A DNA stretch of 64,000 bases. Origin: Marinobacter salsuginis (GTDB taxonomy: Bacteria > Pseudomonadota > Gammaproteobacteria > Pseudomonadales > Oleiphilaceae). Where the stretch lies: positions 992,001 to 1,056,000 of the forward strand of contig NZ_BGZH01000001.1 in the NCBI RefSeq assembly GCF_009617755.1, given 5' to 3'. Positions 8,384-15,829 of the stretch are shown here, piece by piece. Each line of letters opens with the position of its first letter. Position 1 is the first letter of the stretch. The translations under genes were made by a program, and so were the position numbers. The notes under the pieces were generated by a model. The model was not told where the DNA came from and did no database searches. It saw only the letters and a list, made by a program, of their open reading frames with translations.

Positions 8384-8462
8384 GTGCTAACGCTGAGCAC
8401 AGCGGCGCCACGACAGTGGCGTCCGGCGGCCATCGGCCGCGTACTGATGCGGATTGTTATGC
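8384..8462 (-). other. attC site 1 (end of cassette 1)
   Basis: Minus strand: R'' GCATAAC (8462-8456), core with GGCCGATGGCCGCC and ACGCCACTGTCGTGGCG, and crossover GTTAGCAC (8391-8384). GCATAAC is the reverse complement of GTTATGC at the attI junction, which marks the start of cassette 1. The TAA stop of the cassette 1 gene (8457-8459) sits within R''. Confidence 0.9.
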
Positions 8463-8837
8463 ATTTTGCAGTTTTTCGATGACTTGCGAGGGGGTTAGCT
8501 CTTTCCCCTCCCATACATCTACTTTGTGGGCGCCAGCCCCAAGGGCTAGCTCACGCAATATCTTGACTTCCACTTGGCAAAGTCCGTTTTCAGTCATTTC
8601 CAAAGGGTGAATCAAAACCGCGGGGCTTCGTTTGATTAGAGTCTTGGGTAGCACCTTTTGAATGCCCTTCCTCAGCTCGTGCTCGGCTCGCGAAAACTCT
8701 CCAACTAGCAGACGAGAGGTACTGAAAGGCTCCGGGGATGAAACAATTTCGACCGACGGATCACCTGTCACTCTCGCTATTTCGAATCGATTCCGTGAAA
8801 CCTTAACGTAGAGCTTTTCCTCAAACAGCTTTCTCAA
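8457..8837 (-). CDS. Cassette 1 protein, resembles MreB/actin-fold N-terminal part (TTG start)
   Basis: 126 residues if translated from the TTG at 8837, which follows an AAGGAAG ribosome-binding site by seven bases and lies inside the cassette. The longer frame from 8921 would begin in attI and is unlikely to be the captured gene. The stretches EKLYVKVSRNRFEIARV, then LLVGEFSRAEHELRKGI and LRELALGAGAHKVDVWEG recall the N-terminal half of MreB (compare the family's REAALGAGAREV). The nucleotide-binding second half is absent. It could be a stand-alone actin-like fragment or an unrelated fold; function unknown. It is the first cassette, hence probably the best expressed. Confidence 0.65.
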   Translation of the reverse strand: MRKLFEEKLYVKVSRNRFEIARVTGDPSVEIVSSPEPFSTSRLLVGEFSRAEHELRKGIQKVLPKTLIKRSPAVLIHPLEMTENGLCQVEVKILRELALGAGAHKVDVWEGKELTPSQVIEKLQNA

Positions 8838-8852
8838 AACTATGTCTTCCTT

Positions 8853-8920
8853 GCATAACAGCTTATTAGTCTGAATTCTTATTAAACCGCAATGCCACCA
8901 CCCCGTCCAAAACTGAGTCA
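8853..8920 (-). other. attI site of the integron (approximate extent)
   Basis: The crossover GTTATGC lies at 8859-8853 on the minus strand, where cassette 1 begins. Its match to the R'' box of attC site 1 (GCATAAC at 8462-8456) identifies it as the insertion point. The attI site proper extends from here towards intI; I can fix the crossover but not the outer limit. Confidence 0.75.
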
Positions 8921-9161
8921 CGCCCCGGATAATCTTGACTTTTCAGACCCTTACCCTCCGGCTCTCAGGAGCTTTTACTCTCCTGACTCTGTGGAAAGTT
9001 TGCACGCGAGTTATTGTTGCACGTTTCTGCAAGTTAAATCCAAAAGGCCAAAAATTTTCGAATCTAAATCAATGAGCTACTAGAGTGCTCTGTGAAAAAT
9101 GTGCAGCCTCATGCAAATTAAACCGCAGAATTTTGGCATTTTCGGGGCTTTTTCATTATGA
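8921..9161. promoter_or_regulatory. Non-coding leader between attI and intI
   Basis: No convincing gene on either strand. It should contain the cassette promoter (reading left) and the intI promoter (reading right). A TATAAA at 9165-9170, inside the LexA box, could be the -10 of intI; I could not place a convincing -35 for either promoter. Several A/T runs and direct GTGCA/TGCAC words are present. Confidence 0.4.
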
Positions 9162-9177
9162 CTGTATAAATATACAG
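9162..9177 (+). promoter_or_regulatory. LexA (SOS) box upstream of intI
   Basis: The 16-base sequence CTGTATAAATATACAG is CTGT, eight A/T bases, ACAG, a perfect match to the gammaproteobacterial LexA consensus. It ends 23 bases before the GTG of intI and contains a possible -10 (TATAAA). LexA control of integron integrases is known for Vibrio and class 1 integrons, so SOS induction of cassette shuffling is expected here. Confidence 0.9.
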
Positions 9178-9200
9178 CTCTAAGCCACGGAGGGGCGACT

Positions 9201-10169
9201 GTGTCAAAATCACCGTTTCTGCAATCGGTTCGCACAGAAATCAGGACGAAGCAGTACAGTTATCGAACCGAGAAAACCTATCTCTACTGGGTCCGTCAGT
9301 TCATTCTGTTCAATGACAAGAAGCACCCCGAAGTGATGGGCAATCACGAAATTGAGCGTTTCCTGAATCATCTCGCCGTAAATCGAGGGGTCAGCCCCGC
9401 CACCCAAAACCAAGCACTCTGCGCCATAATCTTCCTCTACAAAAATGTGCTGAAAAGGGAGATCGAAAACCTGCAATACAAAATGTCGAAAACGCCCCGG
9501 CGCATGCCCACGGTTCTCAACGCAGAGGAAGTCGCTTCTATTCTGGGGAATATGGAAGCGGAGTATTGGCTAATCACTGCGCTTCTTTACGGCTGTGGCC
9601 TGAGGATCAGCGAAGCTCTCTCGCTTCGTATAAAAGACATAGACCTGAAAAGCCGGAACTTGCTGGTGTTCAACGGAAAGGGCCGAAAAGATCGATATAC
9701 CCTTCTTCCCGGCAATTTGAGAGAGAACATAGAGCGGCAGATTGCCCATTCGCGTGCGATCCATGAGTCCGATCTGGCCGAGGGATTCGGGCTCACGTCG
9801 GTCCCGGCTTCTTTGCATAAGAAGTACGGACCAGTCATGAAAGACTTTGGTTGGCAGTATCTATTCCCATCTTCAACACGATGCGTTCACCCCATTGCAG
9901 GCTATGTTTGCCGACATCACCTTCATCATTCGACATACGCGCGGCAATTAAGGCAGGCCGTACAAGCGAGCGGAATTACCAAACGGGTGACGGCGCATAC
10001 TTTTCGCCACGCTTTTGCCACTGAGCTACTGAGATCGGGAAGTGATATCCGAACAGTCCAGGAAATCCTCGGCCACAGCGATATTCGGACGACTGAAATC
10101 TACACCCATATTATTGGTGATCGAAGAGCAGGAACTGTGAGTCCATTTGATCGTTTGCCGGGTTCTTGA
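9201..10169 (+). CDS. intI: Integron integrase (tyrosine recombinase)
   Basis: 322-residue site-specific recombinase that recombines attI and attC sites to capture, excise or reorder cassettes. It starts at GTG (VSKSPFLQ) five bases after GGAGGGG. The N-terminal SAM-like DNA-binding domain covers residues 1-100 (YRTEKTYLYWVRQFILF). The catalytic residues are visible: R135 in GCGLRISEAL, K160, H266 and R269 in HTFRHAFATELL, H292 in LGHSDIRTTEIYTH and nucleophile Y301. The insertion around residues 200-225 (LHKKYGPVMKDFGWQYLFPS) is the extra patch that separates IntI from XerC/D. All active-site residues are intact, so the enzyme is probably functional. Confidence 0.96.
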   Translation: MSKSPFLQSVRTEIRTKQYSYRTEKTYLYWVRQFILFNDKKHPEVMGNHEIERFLNHLAVNRGVSPATQNQALCAIIFLYKNVLKREIENLQYKMSKTPRRMPTVLNAEEVASILGNMEAEYWLITALLYGCGLRISEALSLRIKDIDLKSRNLLVFNGKGRKDRYTLLPGNLRENIERQIAHSRAIHESDLAEGFGLTSVPASLHKKYGPVMKDFGWQYLFPSSTRCVHPIAGYVCRHHLHHSTYARQLRQAVQASGITKRVTAHTFRHAFATELLRSGSDIRTVQEILGHSDIRTTEIYTHIIGDRRAGTVSPFDRLPGS

Positions 10170-10416
10170 GAAATGACCAAGCGCCCAACCAGGGCAGAAA
10201 GAGCCGAAGATCTGAGGCACTGTGAATGTTCGCTTTTGTTTAGAAGCTGAGGCTCTCGACCGGTCACAGAATGACCGTTCATTGTTGGAATAATGCTATG
10301 CGGCTGATTTGTGCCATATGGGGGAGGGACTCATTAGAGCCAGTCTGAGTATGAAAGATAAAAACACCACTCTCTTCACCTCTGTGCTGGACCCACAGCG
10401 GCCAGATCTTGCACCA

Positions 10417-11133
10417 TTAAAGGCTTGGCCGTTGCAGTCCGGGTAGCATGGCCTCCACATCAATCTTGTAGGTGGTAAAGAAAGCTTCCGCCGCTTCAAT
10501 CAGTGCCGTCTCGGTTTTGAGTATCCCGAGATAGACCGGCCATTCGGCGTCTATCAGTTCGGTTCTGTAACGGTCCGGGTCGATGGACCCCAGCTGCGCC
10601 AAGAACCGGAACTCCATTTCGTTCATGACGATGTAATCGCAGCGGTTGCGCAGAAACATTTGCAGCATTTGCTGGGTGTTGTATGCGTCATGGCGCACCA
10701 GCTGGCTCCCGATCCGCTCCTCGAGTCGATCACTGTAGACAAACCATCTGCGAAGGCAGATGCCTCCCTCAAGGTCATCGAAGGAGTCCGTTTTAAGGCT
10801 TGGTTGCGCGAACACACGATCGCGCCAGGTCAACAGCGGCCCAACGACGTGCATTCTGTCCGGCAGAGGCATCCATAGCGGGTTGGCAAAAACCGCGTTG
10901 GCCAGTCCTCTTTCCAACGCCCAGGCCTGGCGTTTACGAGCCATCGGGAGGAAATCGGCCGAGATACCAGTCTCCATCGTGAAGTCATTGATCACCTCGA
11001 CCAGAATGCCCTCTTTGAGTTCGCTGCCGTAATAAAACGGCATAAAGCCCTCATCCGATCCCATAATCTGAAGCGTTTGGGAAGAAACTGGATGGAGCCA
11101 GACTGCCATTACAAAAAACAGAACTACTCTCAT
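10417..11133 (-). CDS. Periplasmic substrate-binding protein (SBP_bac_3-like), orphan
   Basis: 238 residues from the ATG at 11133, which opens a signal peptide (MRVVLFFVMAVWLHPVSS). A longer frame to 11271 would put 46 charged residues before it and is rejected. The mature part starts QTLQIMGSDEGFMPFYYG and has the two-lobe layout of amino-acid binding proteins (family 3), with LPMARKRQAWALERG and NRCDYIVMNEMEF. No permease or ATPase gene is adjacent, so it may be a sensor-like or orphan binding protein. A second protein of this type lies at 54262-55056. Confidence 0.75.
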   Translation of the reverse strand: MRVVLFFVMAVWLHPVSSQTLQIMGSDEGFMPFYYGSELKEGILVEVINDFTMETGISADFLPMARKRQAWALERGLANAVFANPLWMPLPDRMHVVGPLLTWRDRVFAQPSLKTDSFDDLEGGICLRRWFVYSDRLEERIGSQLVRHDAYNTQQMLQMFLRNRCDYIVMNEMEFRFLAQLGSIDPDRYRTELIDAEWPVYLGILKTETALIEAAEAFFTTYKIDVEAMLPGLQRPSL

Positions 11134-11391
11134 TCGGTCCCCATTGAAGTGATCAATCGGGTAAGGCCGTCGTTTGCCCAACGCTGCCTTACTGGTTAAA
11201 GACAGTTTGGCTCGAATTCCGGCCAGATGCCATGACAAAGTCGATATCGCTGCGAAGTCAGCTTTACCCACAAAAACTGTGGATAACTTTGTGGGAAGCG
11301 TTCGGATAGGTGCCTTCAGACCTGCAATGGCAGGGCCTCAGCAATTGTTGCGTTTTAATGACCGGCCAAAGAACAAACAGTCTCGCCAGGG

Positions 11392-11832
11392 CTATCGAAT
11401 ACCCTTGGACTGCAGCCACTGACTGATTTGCGCCTGATTCATAGCGCCACTCTGGCGGGCCACTTCCCTGCCATTCTGGAACAGGATCATGGTGGGGATG
11501 CTACGAATGCCAAACTGGCTGGCGGGGCCCTGGGCCTGTTCGGTATTGAGCTTGGCAAACCGTACCTTGCCCCGCCAGTCCTTCGCGGCCTGTTCAAACT
11601 GCGGTGCCATCATTTTGCAGGGGCCACACCAGCTCGCCCAGAAGTCCACCAGCACCGGCAAATCACTGCGCCCGGTATGGGCTGCGAAGCTCTGGTCTGT
11701 GAGTTCCAGAACCTGATCCGGCCACAACGGCTGTTTGCAGGCGCCACAATTTCCGCCGGCTGACAATTTCTCCTCCGGTACTCGATTGACCTTATGGCAG
11801 TGGGGACAAACCAGGTGTCGGATGTCAGTCAT
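11392..11832 (-). CDS. trxC: Thioredoxin 2
   Basis: Cytoplasmic thiol-disulfide reductase with an N-terminal zinc finger. 146 residues. Zinc-binding cysteines C9, C12 (CPHC) and C29, C32 (CGAC) precede a thioredoxin domain with the active site WCGPC (C69, C72) and the cis-proline segment RSIPTMILF. Length and order match E. coli TrxC. It stands alone, with a 154 bp gap to the SDR gene on the other strand. In enterobacteria trxC is OxyR-controlled; no such site was identified here. Confidence 0.95.
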   Translation of the reverse strand: MTDIRHLVCPHCHKVNRVPEEKLSAGGNCGACKQPLWPDQVLELTDQSFAAHTGRSDLPVLVDFWASWCGPCKMMAPQFEQAAKDWRGKVRFAKLNTEQAQGPASQFGIRSIPTMILFQNGREVARQSGAMNQAQISQWLQSKGIR

Positions 11833-11986
11833 GATTCATTACCCTCAGAGTGTTTACTGGTAAAGATGATCAGGGCAGACGGCAGGAAATCAAGCTGCAG
11901 CGCTCACGCTCGCATCGCCAGACCGGCCGTTTGCGACCATAATGATCAGCAAGAGTGGGAAAGCATAAGGCATACAGGGGTTCAGC

Positions 11987-12628
11987 ATGAGAAGACTCGA
12001 TGGCAAAACGGCTCTGGTTACCGGAGCGGCCAGAGGCATTGGTGAGGCGATCGCCGTTCAGTTCGCCAAGCATGGAGCGAAGGTCATCGTGTCAGATATT
12101 GACGATCAGCAGGGTCAGGCACTCGTTGGTAGCTCAGAATTCGACATGCACTATCTCCATCTGGACGTGAGCGATGAAACCCAGTGGATCGATTGCGCCA
12201 GCTTTATCGAAGAGCAGTTCGGGGGCCTGGACATCCTGGTGAATAACGCCGGCATTACCGGATTTCTGGAGAGTAGCGGGCCTCACGATCCGGAAAACCT
12301 CGATCTTGATTCCTGGCAGACCGTTCATGCAACGAACCTTAACGGTGTTGCACTGGGCTGCAAGTATGGGATCAAGCTGATGAAGACTTCCCGGGCCGCC
12401 AGCATCGTCAACATTTCCTCAAGATCGGGGATTGTTGGTATTCCCGGGGCGGCTGCTTACGCGTCCAGTAAGGCCGGCGTTCCGATTGGCAGAATGGGAA
12501 GGCCCGAGGATGTCGCCTATGCGGCTCTTTATCTTGCCTCAGACGAATCAAACTATGTGACAGGCATCGAGCTGAACATCGACGGCGGCATACTGGCCGG
12601 AAGCGCCTCAGCTCCGGCCAGACGTTAA
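11987..12628 (+). CDS. SDR-family oxidoreductase with an apparent internal deletion
   Basis: Short-chain dehydrogenase/reductase, 213 residues instead of the usual 250-260. The NAD(P) site [12 protein letters not shown], the NNAG motif in [11 protein letters not shown], the catalytic serine in NISSRSG and the YASSK motif are all present. Directly after YASSKA the sequence jumps to [20 protein letters not shown], which in family members lies some 50 residues further on. The helix after the catalytic lysine, the next strand and the substrate loop are therefore missing, with the frame kept. The product probably does not fold or act normally. The junction is near base 12477. Confidence 0.82.
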   Translation: MRRLDGKTALVTGAARGIGEAIAVQFAKHGAKVIVSDIDDQQGQALVGSSEFDMHYLHLDVSDETQWIDCASFIEEQFGGLDILVNNAGITGFLESSGPHDPENLDLDSWQTVHATNLNGVALGCKYGIKLMKTSRAASIVNISSRSGIVGIPGAAAYASSKAGVPIGRMGRPEDVAYAALYLASDESNYVTGIELNIDGGILAGSASAPARR

Positions 12629-12637
12629 GGCCCGAAT

Positions 12638-13021
12638 TCAGAATTCGGACATCACATCCTGCAGATCCTGCTTGAGCTCTGCAGGTTCGGTGATCCACAC
12701 CGTTTTATCGAGGCCGGGAAACACGCCCACATCAAGGCCATCCTTTGTTAAGCCGGGAACCCACTTCCGGAAGAAATCGGGCAATGAAATGCTTCGAGGC
12801 GTCAGCTCTTCGCCGCCGCTGGCATACTCGGAGGCAAAGGCCGCAGTGGGCCAAACCGGCAGGTATTCCACATCGCCGTCGTCCGAGGCAATCTTCAGGA
12901 AGCGGCTGTCGTTGTTGACCAGAATCCAGATTTCCCGGTCCTCGGCCACCTGGCTCAGGAAGTAGTCGTACCGCTCTTCACCATCCATTTCCATTACCTG
13001 ATTCTGTTCGTTACTGCTCAT
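12638..13021 (-). CDS. DUF2750 domain-containing protein
   Basis: 127 residues from the ATG at 13021 (MSSNEQNQVMEM). An upstream ATG at 13078 would overlap the end of the MscS gene and lacks a better ribosome site. The sequence FLSQVAEDREIWILVNND, then LPVWPTAAFASEYA and SLPDFFRKWVPGL fits DUF2750, a small soluble family of unknown function. It follows the MscS gene by 40 bp on the same strand and is probably co-transcribed with it. Confidence 0.8.
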   Translation of the reverse strand: MSSNEQNQVMEMDGEERYDYFLSQVAEDREIWILVNNDSRFLKIASDDGDVEYLPVWPTAAFASEYASGGEELTPRSISLPDFFRKWVPGLTKDGLDVGVFPGLDKTVWITEPAELKQDLQDVMSEF

Positions 13022-13061
13022 GTCGGGTACGCCACTCCTATTAAATATTTCCAACCGGGGC

Positions 13062-14111
13062 TCAGGATTCGACCACACGGGCCCGGAGCCTCGGTAGCTG
13101 GGCCGGGTAGTGTTCCTGGATGAAGGTTACTATGCCCTCCCGAACCGCGCATCTCAGGTCCCAGTTCTTGCTGGAATCCGCAGCGCTCATCAGAAACCGC
13201 ACCTGGATCGCCTGATCGCTGGAATCGGTTACCTGTACTGATGAAAATTCGCCATCCCAGAGTCCCGACTCGTTCAGCAGGCGGGCAAACTCTTGTCTGA
13301 GCGGTTCAACCGGCATGGTGTAGTCGACCCAGACAAAGACCGTTCCCAGCAGCTCAGAGGTATTCCTGGACCAGTTCTGGAAGGGATTCTCGATAAACCA
13401 TTGCAGTGGCACTACAAGGCGGCGCAGATCCCAGACCCGCAACACCACATAGGTGGCTGTTACTTCTTCCACCCAGCACCACTCGCCCTGCACGTGCAGG
13501 ACATCGTCTATGCGGAAGGGCTGAGTGAGGGCGATCTGCATACCTGCCAGCAGATTACTCAATACCGGACGGGCCGCGAAGCCAAGAATCAGGCCGCCAA
13601 CGCCGGCAGAAGCCAGCAGGCTTGCGCCCATATGCTGAACCGATTCGAAGGTCATCAGGGCCGCGCCCAGGCCGATAATAACGATCAGGATGTTCAGTGC
13701 CCGAACGAGAAAGCGGGTCTGGGTTTCGACCTTGCGCGCCCGTTTCCACTGCCCTTCCAGCACCGGATTGAGCGCCACAATGACCTCGCCGATGGCTGAG
13801 GTCAGTCGAACCGCCGCCCAGGTAATGGCGAGCACAAGCAACAGGGTTGTCACCTGCTGGACCGCCGCCATCAGGGGCAGATCAGGTGGTGCAGTCTGTA
13901 GAGAGCCAGCCAGCGCAAGCAGGCAAAAAACCACACCGAGCGCCCGCGCCGCCGCATCCAGGAACAACCGGATAACCGTTCTGGACTCGGAAAAATGCCG
14001 GAACACAGCGAGGGCAAGCCGGTAGACGATATAGGTGACCGCAACCGCCAGAATCGCCGTAAACCCCGGCCACAACCACGCCGTGAAACCGGCTTCAAAC
14101 GATTCCAGCAT
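13062..14111 (-). CDS. Small-conductance mechanosensitive channel (MscS family)
   Basis: Membrane channel that opens on osmotic downshock. 349 residues, with about four hydrophobic helices in the first 170 residues, then the MscS pore and beta domain: ASAGVGGLILGFAARPVLSNLLAGMQIALTQPFRIDDVL, read here in pieces (ASAGVGGLILG, ARPVLSNLLAGM, QPFRIDDVL). The C-terminal part has VPLQWFIENPFQNWSR. It lies downstream of a BCCT transporter on the same strand, separated by a hairpin. Both belong to osmotic adaptation. Confidence 0.92.
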   Translation of the reverse strand: MLESFEAGFTAWLWPGFTAILAVAVTYIVYRLALAVFRHFSESRTVIRLFLDAAARALGVVFCLLALAGSLQTAPPDLPLMAAVQQVTTLLLVLAITWAAVRLTSAIGEVIVALNPVLEGQWKRARKVETQTRFLVRALNILIVIIGLGAALMTFESVQHMGASLLASAGVGGLILGFAARPVLSNLLAGMQIALTQPFRIDDVLHVQGEWCWVEEVTATYVVLRVWDLRRLVVPLQWFIENPFQNWSRNTSELLGTVFVWVDYTMPVEPLRQEFARLLNESGLWDGEFSSVQVTDSSDQAIQVRFLMSAADSSKNWDLRCAVREGIVTFIQEHYPAQLPRLRARVVES

Positions 14112-14144
14112 CAGCCCTCCAGGAGCTTTCGATCAGAAGAGTCC

Positions 14145-14171
14145 GCGGCGAGCATGTTCCTGGCTCGCCGC
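14145..14171 (-). terminator. Hairpin between the BCCT and MscS genes
   Basis: Perfect nine-base stem GCGGCGAGC (14145-14153) and GCTCGCCGC (14163-14171) with a nine-base loop, 14 bp after the BCCT stop. The U-tract is weak, so it may be a terminator or an attenuating hairpin. Confidence 0.5.
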
Positions 14172-14184
14172 GTTCCATAAAAGC

Positions 14185-15741
14185 CTAGACCAGGCCCTGC
14201 TCTCGCGCCATTGCCATGGCCGCTTTCGGGCCGGTCCAGAGCGAGGGAAGGATAATCAGCGAAACCGGAATCGCCGTCAGCACAATGAACTGCTGCAGCA
14301 CATCAATCTGGCCGGCGCCCATGTACAGGAGAATTGCCGCCATCAGCGCCATGGCACCACCCCAGAACACACGAATCCACGGGTTTGGTTCGTCATGGCC
14401 TGCGCCGACCATGGCAATGGAATAGCTCATGGAGTCGCCGGTGGTGGCGACGAAAATGGTTGTCAGTAGCAGAATCGCAGCCGCCATCCAGGTACCACCG
14501 GGCAGGGCCTGTGCCACCGTCAGAGTGGCGACATCAAAGCGGAAGTTATTAAGCGCTTCGGTGAGGTCGAAGGTACCGGCAAGCTGGTGGTAGATACCGG
14601 AGCCCCCCAGGAGGGTGAACCAGATAGTGGTGGCGATCGGCGCCAGCACGGCTACCGCCAGGACCATTTCGCGCACTGTCCGGCCCCGGGAGATTCTGGC
14701 GACGAAGACCGCCATCAGCGGCGTGTAGCCAATGAACCAGGCAAAGAAGAAAACCGTCCACCATTTCATCCACCAGGCTGGCGCCGTTTCGGCAGTCATG
14801 GTTGCCATGACAAAGAAGGAGGTGACGTATTCACCCATGGACTGAGTATAGGTATTGGCCAGGAACAGAGTTGGCCCGAAGACAAAAATGACACCGGCAA
14901 TCACCAGCGCCAGAATGACGTTAAAACGGCTCAGCAACTGGATCCCCTTGTGCAGACCGGTCATGGCTGAGGTCATGTAAACGCCGGCTAATACCACTAA
15001 CACGGTCAACTGGGTGCCATACCCGTCCTCCACGCCAAACAACTCGTGCAACCCGAAGCTCATCTGGGTGGCGAGAAAACCGATGGGGCCGACGGTTCCG
15101 GCCACCACAGCGATCACACAGAAAGCATCAATAACCCCGCCGAGGCGGCCCTGAATCACCTTCTCACCGAAAACCGGGTACAGCAGCGTTCTCGGTTGCA
15201 GCGGTTTGCCCTGGCCGTAATGGGCCCGGGTCAGTACCAGCGCGGTAAGGGAGCCGAGCACGGCCCAGGCCAGGAATCCCCAGTGAGTAAACGACTGGGC
15301 CATAGCCGGGGCGACCGCTGCGGCGGAGCCGGCTTCGGTGTCAAACGCCGGGGGCGTCACGACGAAGTGGTAAACCGGTTCACCGGCGGCAAAGAACACG
15401 CCGCCACCGGCCAACAAGGTACACATGATCATCGACAACCACCGGAAACGCCCTATTTCCGGTTTTTCCAGCCCGCCTATCCGCGCGGCGCCAGCGCGGC
15501 TCAGGGCTGTGCCAATCGCAATGAAAAACGTCAGAAGTAGCAGCAACTGGAAAAAGGATCCCAGGTAGGTGGCGGTCCACGCAAACCCGGCGCCGATCAG
15601 GTCGGCCACGTGGCTGCTGTCGATGATTGAGGCACCCACGAACAGAAGAATGAAGCCGATAGTGAGCACCAGAACGACAGGATCACTTTCAGAAAACGGC
15701 CCGCTTCTGGCTCGCGGGAGAGATTGGGATTGAACGGTCAT
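14185..15741 (-). CDS. BCCT-family osmolyte transporter
   Basis: Sodium- or proton-coupled importer for betaine, choline, carnitine or similar trimethylammonium compounds. 518 residues, about twelve hydrophobic helices. The family signature lies around residues 320-350 (TAPAWWMKWWTVFFFAWFIG, then TPLMAVFVARISRGRTVREM), which contains the tryptophan cluster of the substrate path. The C-terminal tail is short, which argues against the large regulatory tail seen in BetP-like sensors. Substrate is not decided by the sequence alone. Confidence 0.92.
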   Translation of the reverse strand: MTVQSQSLPRARSGPFSESDPVVLVLTIGFILLFVGASIIDSSHVADLIGAGFAWTATYLGSFFQLLLLLTFFIAIGTALSRAGAARIGGLEKPEIGRFRWLSMIMCTLLAGGGVFFAAGEPVYHFVVTPPAFDTEAGSAAAVAPAMAQSFTHWGFLAWAVLGSLTALVLTRAHYGQGKPLQPRTLLYPVFGEKVIQGRLGGVIDAFCVIAVVAGTVGPIGFLATQMSFGLHELFGVEDGYGTQLTVLVVLAGVYMTSAMTGLHKGIQLLSRFNVILALVIAGVIFVFGPTLFLANTYTQSMGEYVTSFFVMATMTAETAPAWWMKWWTVFFFAWFIGYTPLMAVFVARISRGRTVREMVLAVAVLAPIATTIWFTLLGGSGIYHQLAGTFDLTEALNNFRFDVATLTVAQALPGGTWMAAAILLLTTIFVATTGDSMSYSIAMVGAGHDEPNPWIRVFWGGAMALMAAILLYMGAGQIDVLQQFIVLTAIPVSLIILPSLWTGPKAAMAMAREQGLV

Positions 15742-15829
15742 CGGGTCTGCCTCCGGGAGAAAAAGCCGCGCAGGCTACAGGAAGTGAAAGCCTCATGCAC
15801 GGGGGATTTCTGAAAATACGCATGGTCCG

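Larger units (their letters stand above)
5802..10169. mobile_element. Chromosomal integron: intI, attI and a short cassette array
   Basis: An IntI-type tyrosine recombinase gene on the plus strand is followed, in the divergent direction, by five short genes all on the minus strand. Four attC sites (79-87 bp) punctuate the array at 8384-8462, 7650-7729, 7163-7249 and 6430-6509. Cassette extents deduced from the GTT crossover points are 8391-8858, 7657-8390, 7170-7656 and 6437-7169. For every one, the first eight bases counted from the crossover G are the exact reverse complement of the end of its own R'' box. The outermost gene (5802-6287) has no attC after it. The array reads AT-richer than the surrounding genes, as expected for captured cassettes. 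Confidence 0.93.

Noticed and set aside
6503-8837. Reading the cassette genes as one conserved operon
   Set aside because: Each gene is separated by its own attC with matched R''/start bases, which an ordinary operon would not have.
8838-8921. Longer start (ATG 8921) for the cassette 1 gene
   Set aside because: It lies upstream of the cassette boundary at 8858, inside attI, so it cannot belong to the captured gene; the TTG at 8837 has a better ribosome site.
10170-10416. Possible attC or cassette remains on the right of intI
   Set aside because: A 13-base stretch (CGCTTTTGTTTAG) is shared with attC site 3, but there are no paired R'' and R' boxes or palindrome, so it is taken as chance.
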